From Enterococcus mundtii (GTDB lineage Bacteria > Bacillota > Bacilli > Lactobacillales > Enterococcaceae): a stretch of DNA of 64,000 bases. Where the stretch lies: assembly GCF_002813755.1 (NCBI RefSeq), contig NZ_CP018061.1, positions 1,602,001 through 1,666,000 of the forward strand. The letters are read 5' to 3'. Positions 28,718-37,574 of the stretch are shown here, one piece after another; within the stretch, counting starts at the first letter, position 1; each line of letters opens with the position of its first letter. The notes under the pieces are model-generated. The model was not told the DNA's origin, made no database searches, and saw only the letters and a list, made by a program, of their open reading frames with translations. Position numbers and translations under genes: made by a program.

Positions 28718-30043
28718 CTAATTCTTCTGCATCAATAGATTCCCAGACAATTCAGCTTGATCTAATAAGACGACCCGGAGACGTTTTTTTCCTTGTACTG
28801 CGTCAAAGCTTAATCGTCCTCTTCTCTTGCGGATTCGTTTGAATTGGATCTCTGATAATCGATTACGGATCTCTTCGATAGGAAAATCAGCTAAAAACTT
28901 AGTCGGCAAGTAAATACGTAATGAGGTCAAATAGTCTTGGTACATTTCATCGGGGGCTTCGACATTCAAGTATTCATTGATATAATAACTATAAGCATCG
29001 ATCCCCTTGTCTAACATGAATGTTGGATCGATTACTTTATAACAGATCAACTGGCTATGTCTTTCATCGACCCATGGAAAAAATGCTTGACGATTAAGGA
29101 CACCTCTCGCTCTTTTTTCTTTGTAATCGTAAGTAGCAAAATCATAGCTTCTTGTTACGAAAAATGTAGCTTTCTTCTTTTCTGTTGGTTGCATCAAGTG
29201 ATTTTGATATTGGACAGCTTGTAAGGAATCCTGCGTATAGGCATACTCGACAAATGGCTCTTTCAGTAAACCAACGCCATTATCCCACGACAAATGATCA
29301 AAGCCTAATTGATCTCGATAGTATTGTTGAAATTTTAAATTTGCTTCACTTTGCCAACGAAATGGGTCGCGATACAACTGGATACCAATTACTTGATTCT
29401 CATATTGGGTGACTTTCTCTACCTGTTGCATTTCCAAAAAAATCTCTTTAGGAATCAATCGATAGTAATATTGACTATAATACATTTCCCAACAAGAAGT
29501 AAAACAACGCCCTTCCACGATTAGATCATAACCGGAAAACTGGTTACAATCTACCTCGATCTGTCCATTTCGCCCTTTGATTTTAGGTAACTTCTCGATG
29601 TTCTCGGCAGATTCAAAGGATAAACGCTTTTCGATTTCTTTCGTATTATGATACAAATATTCTTCGACACTTCTCATGTAAGCAAAAATACCATTTTTTT
29701 GCATTTTAATTTGAAGATAGTTTCGAATCACCGATTCATTTTTTTGAAATGTCTGCCATAAAAACTGATAATCAATTTGGAGATGATGATAGCCAAATTC
29801 AAAACGGCAAGTAATACCATTCGCATAAATTTCCAACCAACCGATTTCTTCATCAGAGATTTCTTCTAAGGCTTTTTTTACTGCAATAAAGGTATATGGT
29901 TCTTTCGTATGACGAGAGGATTGGTAAAAATCAGGGGTAAGCAAGATACGAGTAAGCATGGACCAATCATAGGCTTCTTCTTTTTCGTTCGTACGATCTC
30001 TGGTCAAGACGAGACGGAGCATCATTTTTTCTTTCGTCACCAC
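28718..30043 (-). CDS. Conserved-looking hypothetical protein, probable frameshift near its C-terminus
   Basis: About 441 residues, family not recognised. The start is taken as the GTG at 30041-30043, preceded by GAGAGGTGAGAAAT; no ATG has a better site (ATG at 30025 is next). It is soluble, without signal peptide or membrane helix, rich in Tyr/Phe/Gln, and ends with a basic patch 'FKRIRKRRGRLSF' and 'KKRLRVVLLDQAELSG'. The frame then stops at 28718. A neighbouring frame continues for about 28 codons ('DAEELAHFNRLQEKLDRAET', then 'IRKLKT') to a stop at 28653, directly before a hairpin. Adding one G to the GGG at 28742-28744 joins the two, so the true product is probably about 28 residues longer. 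Monocistronic. Confidence 0.6.
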   Translation of the reverse strand: MVTKEKMMLRLVLTRDRTNEKEEAYDWSMLTRILLTPDFYQSSRHTKEPYTFIAVKKALEEISDEEIGWLEIYANGITCRFEFGYHHLQIDYQFLWQTFQKNESVIRNYLQIKMQKNGIFAYMRSVEEYLYHNTKEIEKRLSFESAENIEKLPKIKGRNGQIEVDCNQFSGYDLIVEGRCFTSCWEMYYSQYYYRLIPKEIFLEMQQVEKVTQYENQVIGIQLYRDPFRWQSEANLKFQQYYRDQLGFDHLSWDNGVGLLKEPFVEYAYTQDSLQAVQYQNHLMQPTEKKKATFFVTRSYDFATYDYKEKRARGVLNRQAFFPWVDERHSQLICYKVIDPTFMLDKGIDAYSYYINEYLNVEAPDEMYQDYLTSLRIYLPTKFLADFPIEEIRNRLSEIQFKRIRKRRGRLSFDAVQGKKRLRVVLLDQAELSGNLLMQKN

Positions 30044-30169
30044 ATTTCTCACCTCTCTCAAATCTATTTATAATCAAATTATAACGAATAATAAAAAAAA
30101 ACTAAAACTTTTCGTCTTATGCCACCGATTGAGGAGGAGCATGTTAAAATAAAGAAAGAGGTGATAAAC

Positions 30170-30319
30170 ATGGGATTGAAATTTGAGCGTACAGATAATT
30201 TCGACAAACTATTTGAATCTTTTGGCGTTGATCCGGAAAAGACCGTTGCTCCAAAAGAAGATATTGACCGCTTTTTAAAACCAAAAAGCGACCCAAAAAA
30301 AGACAAAAAAAAGAAATAA
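30170..30319 (+). CDS. Small SPJ_0845-type protein of unknown function
   Basis: A 49-residue protein. The start is the ATG at 30170, with AAAGAGGTG upstream; a longer frame from 30119 lacks a site. It opens 'MGLKFERTDNFDKLFESFGV', then 'DPEKTVAPKEDIDRFLK', and ends in a Lys/Asp tail. The pattern matches the short lactobacillales proteins annotated as SPJ_0845 family, whose role is unknown. A terminator follows directly. Confidence 0.65.
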   Translation: MGLKFERTDNFDKLFESFGVDPEKTVAPKEDIDRFLKPKSDPKKDKKKK

Positions 30320-30325
30320 ACAAAA

Positions 30326-30382
30326 AAGACTTGATACCTTAGCTTTTTGAAAGTTCGCCTTTCAACCTAAGTATCAAGTCTT
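30326..30382. terminator. Bidirectional terminator between the small gene and engB
   Basis: Arms AAGACTTGATACCTTAG (30326-30342) and CCTAAGTATCAAGTCTT (30366-30382) pair with a bulge. A and T runs flank both sides and serve the two convergent genes. Confidence 0.8.
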
Positions 30383-30388
30383 ATTTGT

Positions 30389-30976
30389 TTACTTGCTGAT
30401 CGCGTCTTCGATGGCTTTCCACGCTTCTTCTTTTCCTTGTTTGGTTACAGAAGAAAATAAAATGAATGTGTCATTGCGATCGAAATTCAACGCTTTTTTA
30501 ATTTCACTTTCGTGTTTGTTCCATTTTCCACGAGGGATCTTATCCGCTTTTGTCGCAACAACGATCACTGGGATATCATAGTATTTCAAGAATTCATACA
30601 TTTGGATATCTTCTTGTGATGGTTTATGGCGAACATCCACCAGTGACACGACTGCTTTTAATTGTTCTCTAGATGTCAAATAAGTTTCGATCATCTGTCC
30701 CCACTTCGCACGCTCTGTTTTAGAAACTTTCGCGTAACCATAGCCTGGAACATCGACAAAATGCAGCGCATTTTCGATCAGATAAAAATTCAGGGTTTGT
30801 GTTTTCCCTGGTTTACCTGATGTACGAGCGAGATTCTTTCGATCGATCAGCGTATTGATAAAGGAAGATTTCCCGACATTTGAGCGACCTGCTAAGGCAA
30901 TCTCTGGTAGATCTGTTTCTGGATATTGTTTCGGTGCAACAGCACTGATCACAATATCCGCATGATGGACTTTCAT
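30389..30976 (-). CDS. engB: Ribosome biogenesis GTP-binding protein EngB (YsxC/YihA)
   Basis: A 195-residue essential GTPase needed for 50S subunit assembly. The start at 30974-30976 follows AGGAGAG; a frame open to 31090 is not supported by family length. G1 is '[12 protein letters not shown]', G3 '[11 protein letters not shown]', and G4 '[11 protein letters not shown]'. It lies downstream of clpX, the usual clpX-engB pairing of Firmicutes. The 115-base space between them shows no gene. Confidence 0.96.
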   Translation of the reverse strand: MKVHHADIVISAVAPKQYPETDLPEIALAGRSNVGKSSFINTLIDRKNLARTSGKPGKTQTLNFYLIENALHFVDVPGYGYAKVSKTERAKWGQMIETYLTSREQLKAVVSLVDVRHKPSQEDIQMYEFLKYYDIPVIVVATKADKIPRGKWNKHESEIKKALNFDRNDTFILFSSVTKQGKEEAWKAIEDAISK

Positions 30977-31091
30977 ATGCTCTCTCTCCTTCAAAGCGGC
31001 AAAGTGGCTCACTCCCCCTCCACTTTCTTCGACAGAATGAAAAGGAGTAGTCGAAAAAGCTTCTAAAACTTTCACGACTGCTCCTTTCATT

Positions 31092-32339
31092 TTATCCCGC
31101 TTTTTTTTCTGAGTCTTTGTAAATAACTGTTGGTTTGCCGGTAAGTTCGGCAGCTTCTTTTGTAATGATCACTTTTTCGATCGTTTCATCAGAAGGAATA
31201 TCAAACATGACATCCATCATGATTTCTTCGATGATCGAACGTAAGCCACGTGCACCAGTATTGCGCTCAATTGCTTTTTTCGCAATGGCTTTTAGTGCTT
31301 CTGGTTCAAATTCTAAAGCAGTGTCATCTAGTGAAAGTAATTTTTGGTATTGTTTCACTAACGCATTTTTCGGTTCCGTCAAGATACGAACTAAATCGTC
31401 GGTTGTTAGTTTTTCTAACGCAGCCATTACAGGTAAGCGTCCGATAAACTCTGGGATCAAGCCGAACTTCAATAGATCTTCAGGAATGATATGTTGCATG
31501 ACACTTTCATTTTCTGAAAGTTTTTGGTTTTGTGTACCGAAACCAATCGTTTTCTCGCCCATACGATTTTTTACGATTGTTTCGATGCCATCAAACGCAC
31601 CACCGACAATGAACAACACATTCGTCGTATCGATTTGGATGAATTCTTGATGAGGATGTTTGCGTCCACCTTGTGGCGGCACACTGGCAACTGTCCCTTC
31701 CAAGATTTTCAGTAAGGCTTGTTGTACGCCTTCCCCTGATACATCTCGTGTGATCGATACATTTTCGCTTTTACGTGCAATTTTGTCGATCTCATCGATG
31801 TAGATGATTCCTTTTTCCGCACGTTCAACATTGTAATCAGCAGATTGCAAAAGTTTCAATAAGATATTTTCTACATCTTCACCTACATAACCCGCTTCTG
31901 TCAAACTTGTTGCATCAGCAATGGCAAATGGTACATTCAATGTTTTTGCTAATGTTTGCGCCAAGAATGTTTTACCTGAACCAGTTGGACCGATCAGGCA
32001 GATATTGCTTTTTTGCAATTCGACATCATCGTTGTCTTGTGCTTCTTGATTGACACGCTTATAGTGATTGTAAACAGCTACAGCCAATGAACGTTTTGCA
32101 CGTTCTTGTCCAATCACATAATTATCCAATACTTCAAGAATCTCAGAAGGTTTCGGTACTTCAGTAAACTCTCGTACTGCTTCTTCGTAAAATTCTTCAT
32201 CAATGATTTCTTTACATAGGTCGATACATTCGTTACAGATGTAGACCCCCGGACCTGCTACGATTTTCTTTACTTCTTCCTGTGTTTTACCACAAAAAGA
32301 ACAGCGTACAGTCTCATTACCACTTGGATTATCATACAT
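31092..32339 (-). CDS. clpX: ATP-dependent Clp protease ATP-binding subunit ClpX
   Basis: A 415-residue AAA+ unfoldase that feeds tagged substrates to ClpP. The N-terminal zinc-binding domain shows '[10 protein letters not shown]' and 'CNECIDLC'. Walker A is '[15 protein letters not shown]', Walker B '[11 protein letters not shown]', and the IGF ClpP-docking loop reads 'EKTIGFGTQ'. The start is the ATG (32337-32339) 8 bases after AAGGGG; a GTG three codons earlier lies inside that site. Its leader carries two hairpins. It sits between tig and engB. Confidence 0.97.
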   Translation of the reverse strand: MYDNPSGNETVRCSFCGKTQEEVKKIVAGPGVYICNECIDLCKEIIDEEFYEEAVREFTEVPKPSEILEVLDNYVIGQERAKRSLAVAVYNHYKRVNQEAQDNDDVELQKSNICLIGPTGSGKTFLAQTLAKTLNVPFAIADATSLTEAGYVGEDVENILLKLLQSADYNVERAEKGIIYIDEIDKIARKSENVSITRDVSGEGVQQALLKILEGTVASVPPQGGRKHPHQEFIQIDTTNVLFIVGGAFDGIETIVKNRMGEKTIGFGTQNQKLSENESVMQHIIPEDLLKFGLIPEFIGRLPVMAALEKLTTDDLVRILTEPKNALVKQYQKLLSLDDTALEFEPEALKAIAKKAIERNTGARGLRSIIEEIMMDVMFDIPSDETIEKVIITKEAAELTGKPTVIYKDSEKKAG

Positions 32340-32355
32340 GGTCTTCACCCCTTAA

Positions 32356-32399
32356 CTTGCGTTGCTTCGCAAGAAACTATCAAAGACTTTACAGTCTTT
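32356..32399 (-). promoter_or_regulatory. clpX: Two-hairpin 5' leader of clpX
   Basis: Two short hairpins lie in the leader: CTTGCG/CGCAAG (32356-32361 and 32368-32373), ending 3 bases before the AAGGGG ribosome site, and AAAGACT/AGTCTTT (32382-32388 and 32393-32399), which would start almost at the predicted 5' end. Confidence 0.5.
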
Positions 32400-32403
32400 C
32401 CCT

Positions 32404-32409
32404 ATCATA
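32404..32409 (-). promoter_or_regulatory. -10 element of clpX promoter
   Basis: The minus strand reads TATGAT here, with a weak TTTTGC-like -35 17 bases upstream. Transcription would start near 32398. Confidence 0.45.
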
Positions 32410-32457
32410 CCATAATTTAAAAAAAAGCAAAAGTATCAAAGAAGTTTAAAACAAAAC

Positions 32458-32496
32458 GAAAGAGTCTAGGCTTCATCTAAGCGCCTGGACTCTTTC
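32458..32496 (-). terminator. Terminator of tig
   Basis: GAAAGAGTCTAGGC and GCCTGGACTCTTTC arms (one G-U/mismatch) with a short loop lie about 30 bases after the tig stop. A T-rich tract follows. Confidence 0.75.
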
Positions 32497-32526
32497 ATAT
32501 AGATGCAGATCAACAATTCTATTCGC

Positions 32527-33813
32527 TTATTCTGCTTCTTTTGCTGTACTTGTAATCAATTCGATCGCTTTTTTCATGATCACATCATGTTTTAGCATAT
32601 CTTCTGTCAATACACGTTTGATTTGATCAATCGGCATGTTGTAAGTTTCTGCTAATTCTTGGATCTCTGCAGTGATTTCTTCTTCTGTTGCATCTAAGTT
32701 TTCAGCAGCTGCTACAGCTTCGATCACAAGGTTTGTTTTTGTACGCATTTCTGCTTCTTCTTCAAACTGTTTGTGCAAGTCTTCTTCTGTTGAACCAGTT
32801 AATTGGTAGTACATTTCTGGTGAGATTCCTTGACGTTGCATGTTGTTCAAGAATTCGTCCATTGAACGGTGAACTTCATCATGGACCATCACATGTGGAA
32901 GATCAACGATTTCCGCATTTTCGACTGCCAATTTGATTGCTGCTTCATCTTTTGCATCTTCTGCAGCTTTTTCTTTTGTTTCAGTCAATTCTTTCATGTA
33001 TTTTTCTTTTAATTCTGCTAATGTAGATACTTCATCGTCTACATCTTTTGCAAATTCGTCATCTAATTCAGGTACTTCTTTTGTTTTCACTTCGTGGATC
33101 GTTACTTTGAAGACTGCTTCTTTACCCGCAAGATCTTCTGCTTGATAATCTTCTGGGAATGTCACAGTAACATCTAAGTTTTCGCCTGATTTGTGGCCAA
33201 CCAATTGTTCTTCAAAACCAGGAATGAATGAACCTGATCCTAATTCTAGTGAATGGTTTTCGCCTTTTCCGCCTTCAAATGCTTCATCGTTGATGAAACC
33301 TTCAAAATCGATTACGACAGTGTCGCCATTTTCAGCTGCAGCATCTTCTTTGATGACTAATTCAGCTTGCGCTTCTTGTTCACGTTTAATACGTTCTTCA
33401 ACGTCGGCTTCTGTTACTTCACGGTCTTGTTTTTCAACCACTAAGTCTTTGTAATCACCTAATTTTACTTCAGGTTTTACAGTTACTTCTGCTGTGATCG
33501 TCCAGTCTTGGCCTTTTTCCATACTTGCTACATCGATCTTAGGTTGAGAAACCGGATCGATTGCTGCTTCTTTAACAGCTGCTTCATATGCTTCAGGTAA
33601 GACAGCGTTCAATGCATCTTCGTACAATGCTTCTTCTCCGTACATACGGTTGAATACTTGACGAGATACTTTTCCTTTACGGAATCCAGGAACGTTTAAG
33701 TTTCCTTTTACTTTATTAAAGGCAGTTGTCAATCCTTTTTGGATTTGATCTTGCCCGATCGTAAATGTTAAAACACCATCATTTGTGCCTTTTTTTTCGA
33801 ATGTTGCAGTCAT
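32527..33813 (-). CDS. tig: Trigger factor (ribosome-associated chaperone, peptidyl-prolyl isomerase)
   Basis: A 428-residue chaperone that binds at the ribosomal exit tunnel. The N-terminal ribosome-binding domain has the '[17 protein letters not shown]' signature. The FKBP-type PPIase domain lies about 160-245 ('[20 protein letters not shown]'), and the helical C-terminal substrate cradle follows ('[20 protein letters not shown]'). Length and domain order are normal. GGAGGG precedes the ATG. It has its own terminator and clpX follows. Confidence 0.97.
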   Translation of the reverse strand: MTATFEKKGTNDGVLTFTIGQDQIQKGLTTAFNKVKGNLNVPGFRKGKVSRQVFNRMYGEEALYEDALNAVLPEAYEAAVKEAAIDPVSQPKIDVASMEKGQDWTITAEVTVKPEVKLGDYKDLVVEKQDREVTEADVEERIKREQEAQAELVIKEDAAAENGDTVVIDFEGFINDEAFEGGKGENHSLELGSGSFIPGFEEQLVGHKSGENLDVTVTFPEDYQAEDLAGKEAVFKVTIHEVKTKEVPELDDEFAKDVDDEVSTLAELKEKYMKELTETKEKAAEDAKDEAAIKLAVENAEIVDLPHVMVHDEVHRSMDEFLNNMQRQGISPEMYYQLTGSTEEDLHKQFEEEAEMRTKTNLVIEAVAAAENLDATEEEITAEIQELAETYNMPIDQIKRVLTEDMLKHDVIMKKAIELITSTAKEAE

Positions 33814-33964
33814 TTATTTCCCTCCGAGTTTAGAAATTCATTTGATACATCAAAAACGTTTCATGCATACCTTTAAATAGTACACTAACCCTTCCAAATT
33901 GTAAACATATTGAACGAGGAGAATCCACGTTTTTCATGACTTTTTTATCTTTCCCTCTGTTTTT

Positions 33965-34900
33965 TTACGTATTGAATAATAATAGTTCTGTCATTATTTT
34001 ATTTCTTTTTTCAGTGAATTCGAGTTGTTCAGATGCCAAAAGATCCTCACACGGCTGATTCGTATAGGTTGCTACTGTTTGTTTGAACCATCTGTCAAGA
34101 TTTCCAATGTAGCTATCATAGATCGGATAAACGATCGCCGATTGCATCGTGAACTCTTCTTTCAAATTCTCACTCATCAAGGCGTCTTCTCGCTCATACG
34201 CTTCCGCCATTTGTTTGATTCGTCGATAGGAAGTTTGCTCTTCTGGACGCACCATTTTCTTTGGTATCACTTCGATCAACTCTTCCTCGATCGTCAAGTA
34301 TGCAACTGGCGCTGCTTCTTTGACTTGAACGAGCGACTCAAGCAACTTGGCCCTTACAAGAACATGGACCGTTTTTAAAACGATCAACTTTTTAGCGGTC
34401 TGGATAAATTCGTGGTAAGGCAGTTGCTCGATTTCTTGGATATACCTCAACTGAGTAGTTGGTTTTTCAAAAGGTAATTTTTCTACCAGTTGATAGATTT
34501 CACGAATCTTCTGTCTTTGCATCTGTCCGACTAATTCTTCTGATTGTTGGATTTTCAGCAAAACTGCTTGCTCAAAATCATCGGGAAAATCAGCACTTGC
34601 AATCAATTTTCGTGCATATAAAAAATCTTTTGCTGTAATCAGTAGATCAAAGTAAAAAGTAGCTAATTCTTCATTCATCAAATACTGTTTTTCATGCAAA
34701 AGTGCTTGATGAAGTGCTTCTTCCCACATATCCAATTCTGATAGTGCCAACACGTACAACGTATTTGCCTCAAATGTTGCTTCAAGGTCATATGCACGTT
34801 CAAACAGCTCTTTTGCTTGACTATACTGATGATCTGTTAATGCCTGTTGGCCAATACGCATCAAATTGTCGTATTTATCAGGAAAATCGATCGGTCTCAC
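33965..34900 (-). CDS. TPR-repeat protein of unknown function
   Basis: A 311-residue soluble helical protein. The start is a GTG (34898-34900) 8 bases after AAGGGAAG. TPR-like units are visible near the N-terminus ('LMRIGQQALTDHQYSQAKEL' and 'EANTLYVLALSELDMWEEAL'). The C-terminal half is helical with no recognised motif. Likely a scaffold for protein contacts; partner unknown. It lies 89 bases after the RDD gene on the same strand and may end that operon. Confidence 0.6.
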   Translation of the reverse strand: MRPIDFPDKYDNLMRIGQQALTDHQYSQAKELFERAYDLEATFEANTLYVLALSELDMWEEALHQALLHEKQYLMNEELATFYFDLLITAKDFLYARKLIASADFPDDFEQAVLLKIQQSEELVGQMQRQKIREIYQLVEKLPFEKPTTQLRYIQEIEQLPYHEFIQTAKKLIVLKTVHVLVRAKLLESLVQVKEAAPVAYLTIEEELIEVIPKKMVRPEEQTSYRRIKQMAEAYEREDALMSENLKEEFTMQSAIVYPIYDSYIGNLDRWFKQTVATYTNQPCEDLLASEQLEFTEKRNKIMTELLLFNT

Positions 34901-34989
34901 TTAGGTTCTTCCCTTCACTCTTTTATCATTTGTCTGACACGACTTATTGAACAATAACCAATATTCAGCCATTTTCTCTACCTAAAGAA

Positions 34990-35853
34990 TCAAGCATTCA
35001 TCTCTTGATTAAATGCTTTGATCATATTGATCGTTACTACACTCGTATTTGAGAAATAATCCCCGATGTGTTGTTTTTTCTTACTAAAGATGACCGGGAG
35101 ATAGCCGATAAAAAGTAACGGAAATCTCAAAATGAAGCGACAAGCGCCTTCACGAACTAATACTGTACTCCATGAAAGTTCCTCTTCATCAAAACTGATC
35201 ACTCGAATACCAAAAATCATTTTCCCAATCGTCTGTCCGTGATTCCATTTCGTCAATAAAATAAAATAAGCTAAATAGGCGATCAATGACAAACTACCAT
35301 AGATACTCAAATAAGAATCAGAAACTTGAAGCCATCTTAGGTTCACTGCAATGCCTAAAGTTAAGCGAGTAATTGACCCAATACAAATCAGATCAACCAA
35401 AAACGCAGCAAAACGAACCCAAAAACCGGCAAAGAAATAATAAGGAAAGCGATTGATACTTGGTTCATCGGTTTTCTGTTCTGTATATTTTTTCCATTTT
35501 TTTTGATTTTCTTTGATCTCAGTTTCTGACAGTGGTTTTTCTTTAAAGGAACTTAGCACCTTTTGAGAAAATCCCGGATCTGGTCCCACAGCCGGTTGGT
35601 CATTTTTTGCTTGTGTTGCATACTCAAGTTCTTCCGACGAGCTACTTGTGTTTTTGTCAACTGTAATTTCGTCTTTAGGAGCAACTGAAGCGTCTACCGT
35701 ATCTTGCTTTCTACTAGTCGGATCTACTAATTTATTTTCTTCTACCTTAAAAACTTGTTCAGATGATACCTCCGTACGTTCAGTTACTTTCGGTTCCTCA
35801 TTGGTCTTTGATCGTTCTTCGGGTGTTGACGCATTCGTTGATTTCTCGTTCAT
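34990..35853 (-). CDS. RDD family membrane protein with long hydrophilic N-terminus
   Basis: A 287-residue protein. The first ~125 residues are hydrophilic, rich in Glu/Thr/Ser/Lys and probably disordered. An RDD domain follows with three predicted membrane helices: 'VRFAAFLVDLICIGSITRL' holds the R...D arginine-aspartate pair, 'LSLIAYLAYFILLTKWNHGQ' leads to 'TIGKMIFGIRV', and the last helix is 'FILRFPLLFIGYLPVIF'. RDD proteins are small membrane proteins, some linked to ion exchange. The ribosome site GGAGGTGAG lies inside the end of sppA, 2 bases upstream, so it is coupled to it. Confidence 0.8.
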   Translation of the reverse strand: MNEKSTNASTPEERSKTNEEPKVTERTEVSSEQVFKVEENKLVDPTSRKQDTVDASVAPKDEITVDKNTSSSSEELEYATQAKNDQPAVGPDPGFSQKVLSSFKEKPLSETEIKENQKKWKKYTEQKTDEPSINRFPYYFFAGFWVRFAAFLVDLICIGSITRLTLGIAVNLRWLQVSDSYLSIYGSLSLIAYLAYFILLTKWNHGQTIGKMIFGIRVISFDEEELSWSTVLVREGACRFILRFPLLFIGYLPVIFSKKKQHIGDYFSNTSVVTINMIKAFNQEMNA

Positions 35854-35855
35854 GC

Positions 35856-36881
35856 TTACTCACCTCCATATAGATACATGGCTCTTGGAGATTCTGCTGT
35901 TCCTAGACTTTCAAGTAATGACAAGATCTGACTTGTTTCAGACGCTTGCAACCCTTGTAATTCTGCTAATTTTGCACCAAACCAAGTATTGCCAAATCCA
36001 GTTGAACTAGTTGAGTATTCAACCAACTCAGCATCTTGTAGATCAAGATCTTCTCTCATCGCAGCTAAAGCATCTGTTGGATAGCCGATTTCGTCCACCA
36101 AACCTGCTTCTTTCGCTTGGACACCGTCGTAAATACGACCATCTGCGACTTTTTTCACTTCATCTTCTGATTTGTTTCTTCCTTCGCTAACTACTTTGAC
36201 AAAACGATTATAGGCGTTATCAATATAAGCTTGCAACACTGCGTGATCTTGCTCAGTTTCAGGTCGAGTAGCCGATCCCATATCTTTTAATGCGCCACTT
36301 TTTACTGTGGTATCTTCAACACCGATTTTTTCAAGTAAGCCCGAATAGTTGAGTCCGGACATGATCACACCGATTGAACCTGTCACTGTTTCTTCCGTTG
36401 CAAAGATTTTATCTGCTTGTGCAGAAATATAGTAACCACCACTAGCAGCCATATTTTTCATGCTGACATACATCGGTAGATCACGTTCTGTTCGGACCTC
36501 GTTGAGTAAATTGGCAATTTCTGCACTTTCATAAACTCCGCCACCCGGAGAATTGACTTCCAATAAAATCCCGCTGACGCTTTCATCGGCTTCGATCGCT
36601 TCAATTTGTTTCAAGAAATCTTCATGATTATAACTCTCAGTAGCGAATAGACCGGAAGAGCCTCCACTAGCTATGGCGCCATCCACAGTCAATTTTGCGA
36701 TTCTTCCCATACCACTGCCTTCTTCAAGTACCACCGGTGACATTTCATCGTCTCCATATAACCAACTATTGATGTTACCCATTTGTACTTCTTCTTGCGG
36801 TTGCGTCAAACTTGAAGATACCAACGAAACAACCAATAAGCCGGCAGCAATCAGTACTGCTATCCAACGTTTCTTATTCAT
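35856..36881 (-). CDS. sppA: Signal peptide peptidase SppA
   Basis: A 341-residue membrane-anchored serine protease that degrades cleaved signal peptides. One N-terminal membrane helix (about 7-25) is followed by the ClpP-like fold. The Ser-Lys dyad appears as Ser147 in 'NMAASGGYYIS' and Lys199 in 'VKSGALKDMGS', the same numbering as B. subtilis SppA. 'EVNSPGGGVYES' and 'TGSIGVIMSG' are also present. Single-domain, firmicute-type length. Operon: hypothetical 36893, sppA, RDD protein, possibly the TPR protein. Confidence 0.95.
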   Translation of the reverse strand: MNKKRWIAVLIAAGLLVVSLVSSSLTQPQEEVQMGNINSWLYGDDEMSPVVLEEGSGMGRIAKLTVDGAIASGGSSGLFATESYNHEDFLKQIEAIEADESVSGILLEVNSPGGGVYESAEIANLLNEVRTERDLPMYVSMKNMAASGGYYISAQADKIFATEETVTGSIGVIMSGLNYSGLLEKIGVEDTTVKSGALKDMGSATRPETEQDHAVLQAYIDNAYNRFVKVVSEGRNKSEDEVKKVADGRIYDGVQAKEAGLVDEIGYPTDALAAMREDLDLQDAELVEYSTSSTGFGNTWFGAKLAELQGLQASETSQILSLLESLGTAESPRAMYLYGGE

Positions 36882-36892
36882 TTCACACTCTC

Positions 36893-37183
36893 CTAATATA
36901 GATTTCTAATCACGATCACCGCTTCAGAACCAGGTGTCGCATTCATCTTTTCTGCTTTTTCTTCAAGGGTGTAACCAGTAAACTGTTCGTGGGTCAATTC
37001 ATCTTCAACGACAAACTGTTGCGCATGTTCGATTTCGAACGCATCAGGGGCGATTTCTTGGATACTGTCCCATCCTGTATCCAAAAAGATTTTAGTGTCA
37101 TCCGTCACGTGTTCTGTTTTTTCAAATGCTGCAATTTGTTTTTTTAACATCCCCAACGTCATGATTTCTATCTTCTCTTCCAT
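36893..37183 (-). CDS. Hypothetical acidic protein upstream of sppA
   Basis: A 96-residue acidic soluble protein; family not recognised. It opens 'EEKIEIMTLGMLKKQI' and ends 'TPGSEAVIVIRNLY'. GGAGGATGAAAG fixes the ATG at 37181-37183. No membrane or signal segment. It lies 11 bases before sppA on the same strand, so it is probably the first gene of that operon. Confidence 0.7.
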   Translation of the reverse strand: MEEKIEIMTLGMLKKQIAAFEKTEHVTDDTKIFLDTGWDSIQEIAPDAFEIEHAQQFVVEDELTHEQFTGYTLEEKAEKMNATPGSEAVIVIRNLY

Positions 37184-37308
37184 CTTTCATCCTCCTTCTA
37201 TCTATGATTATTGTACCGAACTACAAGAAAAGATGATAGTCGAATTTGATAATTTTCTTTCGTCCAGGCCAATTAGATATATACCAATTTAATTTTTTAT
37301 CTTTTTTA

Positions 37309-37338
37309 TTGACAAACCTCACACATTAACGTTATGAT
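37309..37338 (+). promoter_or_regulatory. Promoter of the glmS leader
   Basis: -35 TTGACA (37309-37314), an 18-base spacer and -10 TATGAT (37333-37338). Transcription would start near 37345, about 50 bases before the ribozyme core. Confidence 0.8.
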
Positions 37339-37384
37339 TTTAGATGTTTCCAAAGAAAATAATAACAGGAGGATAATTAGACCA

Positions 37385-37525
37385 ATACGGAATAGCGCCA
37401 GGTCTGTTTTAACAGATGACGAGGAAAGGGTTGATCGAAGGATTCGGCGGATGGCCCTAGGGACTGCACCCTAAAAAGAAACATAAAAACTATCTGTGAA
37501 GGTAGAACAAAAGGTTTCTTACGCA
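37385..37525 (+). ncRNA. glmS ribozyme/riboswitch
   Basis: The core matches the glmS ribozyme: AGCGCCAGGTCTGTTT, then ACAGATGACGAGG, AGGGTTGATCGAAG, and TTCGGCGGATGGCCCT. Cleavage is expected between A37394 and G37395. The RNA cuts itself when glucosamine 6-phosphate binds and the downstream glmS mRNA is then degraded, giving product feedback. Further hairpins extend to about 37525. Confidence 0.93.
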
Positions 37526-37574
37526 GTTGGAAACGCTAATATCAAGTTTATAACAGAAAGTAGGATGTTTTTTT

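Noticed and set aside
30977..31090. A 38-residue N-terminal extension of EngB
   Set aside because: Not in the family; the shorter start has AGGAGAG and gives the normal ~195-residue protein.
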